A stretch of DNA of 64,000 nt from Serratia rubidaea. GTDB taxonomy: Bacteria; Pseudomonadota; Gammaproteobacteria; Enterobacterales; Enterobacteriaceae. Positions within the stretch are counted from its first letter, which is position 1. Each line of letters opens with the position of its first letter. The notes under the pieces were generated by a model. The model searched no databases. It was not told where the DNA came from and was given only the letters and a program-made list of their open reading frames with translations. Shown here one piece after another: positions 60,804-64,000 of this stretch. The DNA is taken from contig LR590463.1 of the NCBI GenBank assembly GCA_901472405.1, positions 4,932,580-4,996,579 of the forward strand, written 5' to 3'. The position numbers were made by a program, and so were the translations under genes.

Positions 60804-62454
60804 CTACAATACGCTTATGTTTTTTTTCTTGTCGCGGCTGTGCAGACCGCGTTTTTCCAGGCCGCGATAAATCAGCTGCTGCTGGATGATGGTCACCAGG
60901 TTGCTGACGATGTAGTACAGCACCAGACCGGACGGGAACCACAGGAAGAACACGGTGAAGATCACCGGCATAAAGGTCATGATCTTCTGCTGCATCGGGT
61001 CGGTCACGGTGGTCGGCGACATCTTCTGGATGAAGAACATCGTCACGCCCATCAGGATTGGCAGGATGTAGTACGGGTCCTGCGCCGACAGGTCATGGAT
61101 CCACAGGGCGAACGGCGCGTGACGCAGTTCTACCGAGCCCATCAGCATGTAGTACAACGCCAGGAAGATAGGCATCTGAATCAGCAGAGGCAGACAGCCG
61201 CCCAGCGGGTTCACTTTCTCCGCCTTGTACAGCGCCATCATTTCCTGACTCATGCGCTGCTTATCGTCGCCGATACGCTCACGCATCGCCTGCAGTTTTG
61301 GCTGCAGCATGCGCATTTTGGCCATCGAGGTGTACTGCGCTTTGGTCAGCGGGTACATGATGCCGCGCACGATAAAGGTGATGACGATGATCGAGAAGCC
61401 CCAGTTGCCGATAAAGCTGTGCAGGAACTTCAGCAGCTTGAACAGCGGTTGGGAGATGAACCACAGCCAGCCGTAATCAACCGTCAGGTCAAGATGCGGC
61501 GCCAGTTCAGCCATCTGGTCCTGCAGTTCCGGGCCAACCCACAGCGTTGAGTTCAGCTGCTGTTGCGCGCCAGGCTGCACCACGACCGGGGTAGACTTGA
61601 AGCCGATGGCCGATTGGTCATTGCCCAGTTTGGCGGTATAGAAGGTATTGTTGCCCTGCGTTGCCGGCACCCAGGCGGTGGCGAAGTACTGCTGCAGCAT
61701 GGCAACCCAGCCGCCCTGCGTGGAGACGCTCAGGTTCTCGTCTTTATCAAACGCATATTTTTCGTACTTGGTGTCGCTGGTGGAGTACGCCGCGCCGCGG
61801 AAGGTGTGCAGCGCAAAGTTGCTGCTGCCGGTATCGCGGTGCTTAGGCAGTTCGGTGGTCTGCTTCAGCTGGCCGAACAGGGTCAGCTCCAGCGGGGTGG
61901 CGCCCTTGTTGTCGATATTGTAATCGACGGCAACCGCGTAGTGGTTGCGCTTAAGCACAAAGGTCTTGGTGTAGATAGCGCCGTCTTTGCCGGTAAAGGT
62001 CAGCGGAATGCGCAGCTCATCCTGACCGTCGGCCAGGGTATAGCTGTCCTGTGCGCTCTGATACAGAGGACGCTCGCCGTTGGCCGGGTTATCCGGGCCG
62101 TTTTTTGCCGGTCAGGCCGCTCTGCGCCTGATAAACAAACGACGGGGTGGTTTCCAGCAGCTGGAATGGAGTCGATGAACCCAGGGTATCCGGGTAAGCC
62201 AACAGTTTAGCCTGCTCGATATCGCCACCGCGGGTGTTGATAGTCAGCGACAGCACGTCGGTATTAACGGTAATCAGTTTACCCTGGCCGCTGGCTGGTA
62301 CGCCTGAGCTTGTGGCATCACCGGTTGCGGAATTCGTGGTCTGCGTCGTGGTCTGCGCGGCTGGTTGCGGAGCGTGGTCCGTCTGCCAGGCCTGCCAGAT
62401 CATGAAAGACACGAACAGCAAAGCGATGAGAAGAAGATTGCGTTGCGAATCCAT
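60804..62454 (-). CDS. yidC: Membrane protein insertase YidC, one frame break
   Basis: Essential insertase that works alone and with SecYEG. The N-terminal signal-anchor is MDSQRNLLLIALLFVSFMIWQAW, a large periplasmic beta domain follows, then five core helices with hydrophilic-groove Arg (FIVRGIMYPLTKAQYTSMAKMR). The C1 loop reads LQPKLQAMRERIGDDKQRMSQEMMALYKAEKVNPLGGCLPLLIQMP. The T6 run at 62101-62106 has one base too many (six A on the coding strand), breaking the frame after SGLTGK. Repair gives 549 residues (548 in E. coli). Since the gene is essential, a sequence error is the natural reading. Confidence 0.96.
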
Positions 62455-62456
62455 CG

Positions 62457-62714
62457 TTAGTGTTCTCTGTTATCGTCGGTTTTCGGCGGCACGGGATCAT
62501 CGCCACCTGGGTTCAAAGGGTGGCATTTTAATACGCGTTTCACTGCCAACCAACTGCCTTTTATCATGCCGAACCTGCTTAATGCCTCAATTGCGTAATG
62601 AGAACATGTCGGCTGGAAGCGACAACGGGGCCCAAGCAGCGGACTGATGGCGAGCTGGTAGCCGCGCACCAGCCCGATCAGGATGCGCGAGCCTGCCGAC
62701 AGTGGCGACGCCAT
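62457..62714 (-). CDS. yidD: Membrane protein insertion efficiency factor YidD
   Basis: Small inner-membrane-associated protein, 85 residues, that aids YidC-dependent insertion. The family motif GPRCRFQPTCSHYAIEALSRFG is at about residues 24-45, then HPLNPGGDDPVP. It overlaps rnpA by 37 bp at its 5' end and lies 2 bp before yidC, the usual rpmH-rnpA-yidD-yidC order. Confidence 0.96.
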   Translation of the reverse strand: MASPLSAGSRILIGLVRGYQLAISPLLGPRCRFQPTCSHYAIEALSRFGMIKGSWLAVKRVLKCHPLNPGGDDPVPPKTDDNREH

Positions 62715-63037
62715 AATTTTTCCAAAGCTTCCGTCAACGCGCGGTTATCCAGATCCGCGATCCCTTTTTTCGCCACCACGACAAAATCCATCGGCGGCAG
62801 CTCATGCTGACGTAAACGGAAGCTTTCGCGGGTTAGGCGTTTGATTCGGTTACGTTCATGGGCGCGTTTGACGTGTTTTTTGGCGACGGTAAGACCGATG
62901 CGGGGATGCCCCAGCTGGTTCAGGCGGCCGAGAATGGTGATTTGCGGCGTGCCGGCCCGTTGTGGCTGCTGGAAGACGAAAGTGAAATGAGTGGGAGTTA
63001 ACAAACGTAACTCCCTGGGAAAAGCGAGCTTAACCAC
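62678..63037 (-). CDS. rnpA: Ribonuclease P protein component
   Basis: Protein subunit of RNase P, which trims tRNA 5' leaders. It has 119 residues, basic. The RNR motif AHERNRIKRLTRESFR lies near residues 59-74. It starts 18 bp after the rpmH stop and is coupled to it. Confidence 0.97.
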   Translation of the reverse strand: MVKLAFPRELRLLTPTHFTFVFQQPQRAGTPQITILGRLNQLGHPRIGLTVAKKHVKRAHERNRIKRLTRESFRLRQHELPPMDFVVVAKKGIADLDNRALTEALEKLWRRHCRQARAS

Positions 63038-63055
63038 TCAGAGGGTTAGCTTTTA

Positions 63056-63196
63056 TTACTTAGAAACAGACAGACGAGCACGGCCTTTCGCACGACGGCG
63101 GGCCAGAACTTGACGACCATTTTTAGTGGCCATACGAGCACGGAAACCGTGGCTACGGTTGCGCTTCAATACGGACGGTTGGAAAGTGCGTTTCAT
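63056..63196 (-). CDS. rpmH: 50S ribosomal protein L34
   Basis: A 46-residue, highly basic ribosomal protein: starts MKRTFQPSVLKRNRSHGFRA and ends KGRARLSVSK. Length equals E. coli L34. First gene of the rpmH-rnpA-yidD-yidC cluster, divergent from dnaA across a 735-bp control region. Confidence 0.98.
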   Translation of the reverse strand: MKRTFQPSVLKRNRSHGFRARMATKNGRQVLARRRAKGRARLSVSK

Positions 63197-63931
63197 GGCG
63201 ATTTCTACCTAAACTTAAATTGATTACTGATCAGTAAACGCGTTTGGCTACTCGGCGTGAAGACGACCGACGCCTCAATCGCAATACATAAAGAGGCGGG
63301 ATTGTAATAATTGTACAGTCCTGAGTCAATTCACATTGCGTTAGCCTACCTGGTTGCTTGCCAATACGGCATAAAATCCGGCTTGGCCCGTGGTCAACGC
63401 AGAATCCCGTCTGGCGAATAACGCACCATGAAGGAACCAGGCATCACACGTAGGGCGAAGATTATACGGACTCAGGGTTAAATCGCAAGGATCCGCGCGC
63501 GATCCTGGCGATAAAGCGCCAGATCCGCGGGTGGATAACCGGGTATAACCTGTTACCGGTGTAAAAAACGCGCCCTGACAGGCAACATAACGCGGCGACT
63601 GAGCGGATTTTGTGGAAAAGATCGCCGCATGCCGGGGTCTGTGGATAAAATGGATCTAATCTGTGAGGAAGGGGAGGATCTCTGGCTTTATTTGCGCTAT
63701 GATCCGTTGTTCCGATCGCGATCTCCCATGCCGGGATCGTGGCCGGGCGACCCTGAAATTCGCCGCGCCGCCTCCGGCCGCGACGGCTGCATAGAAGGGA
63801 TAAACCGTGAAAGGCGGTTCGCATGCCCCCAGGCGGTCAGCCGATACCGGGCCTGTGTCAAAAACCATGAGTTATAAAAAAGTAGCCCGATTCTTTTCTT
63901 TATTATTGATCTTGTTCGAGTGGAGTCCGCC
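63197..63931. other. rpmH-dnaA divergent control region
   Basis: No gene supported. It should contain rpmH promoters on the left and the dnaA promoters on the right. DnaA boxes are at 63530-63538 (GGTGGATAA, one mismatch), 63611-63619 (TGTGGAAAA, one mismatch) and 63640-63648 (consensus). Several GATC sites are clustered at 63489-63760, as in the autoregulated, Dam/SeqA-controlled E. coli dnaA promoter. Confidence 0.75.
63611..63648. promoter_or_regulatory. DnaA boxes in the dnaA control region
   Basis: TGTGGAAAA (63611-63619) and the consensus TGTGGATAA (63640-63648), spaced 29 bp start to start, about 285-320 bp before dnaA. They fit DnaA autoregulation. Confidence 0.8.
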
Positions 63932-64000
63932 GTGTCACTTTCGCTTTGGCAGCAGTGTCTTGCCCGATTGCAGGATGAGTTACCTGCCACAGAATTTAGT
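63932..64000 (+). CDS. dnaA: Chromosomal replication initiator DnaA (5' fragment)
   Basis: Cut by the window edge: 23 codons from a GTG start. The fragment begins SLSLWQQCLARLQDELPATE after the start codon, matching the E. coli DnaA domain I N terminus, which binds DnaB, DiaA and other DnaA molecules. The GTG start, common for dnaA, lies 9 bp after TGGAGT. oriC lies 38 kb away, as in enterics generally. Confidence 0.96.
   Translation, partial: MSLSLWQQCLARLQDELPATEFS

Overview
The window is a piece of enterobacterial chromosome around the replication origin. The 16S rRNA, the gene order and a family I.3 RTX lipase point to Serratia or a close Yersiniaceae relative. Numbering runs through oriC (about 25.74-26.04 kb) and ends 23 codons into dnaA. 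Most of the gene order matches what I remember of E. coli K-12 around oriC, so most functions rest on clear family resemblance plus synteny.

Layout. 0.4-4.6 kb: yihG, dsbA, srkA, yihD, mobA, mobB. 4.6-10.2 kb: one complete rRNA operon on the minus strand (5S, 23S, tRNA-Glu, 16S, boxA, P2, P1). 10.3-20.3 kb: yieP, hsrA, the ribose operon rbsDACBKR with two palindromic RbsR-type operators, and kup. 20.6-25.8 kb: ravA-viaA, asnA, asnC, mioC. Then oriC, mnmG, rsmG and the ATP synthase operon atpIBEFHAGDC (29.4-36.4 kb). A 122-bp repetitive element sits between atpG and atpD. 36.7-46.0 kb: glmU, glmS, an O-methyltransferase, a small periplasmic coiled-coil protein and pstSCAB-phoU behind two Pho boxes. 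46.2-59.3 kb is the least conserved stretch: the lipase, an amino-acid ABC transporter without an ATPase gene, yieH, adeP, an inactive-looking secreted hydrolase, yieF, yieE, a candidate small ORF, and an OPA transporter / inositol-monophosphatase-family / LacI cluster where E. coli has tna-mdtL-yidZ. 59.3-64.0 kb: mnmE, yidC, yidD, rnpA, rpmH and the start of dnaA.

Sequence quality dominates the reading. I count about 22 single-base reading-frame breaks in 15 genes. They include essential genes (atpA, glmU, glmS, yidC) and nearly all lie in short homopolymers. Correcting each by one base restores the usual family length, so I treat these genes as intact genes carrying sequence errors, not as pseudogenes.

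I found no CRISPR array, prophage, insertion sequence or defence system. The best candidates for new biology are modest: the OPA transporter/IMPase/LacI cluster with a palindromic operator, the small periplasmic protein divergent from pstS behind a Pho-box region, the repeat inside the atp operon, the altered DnaA boxes in oriC, and the secreted hydrolase lacking its nucleophilic serine.
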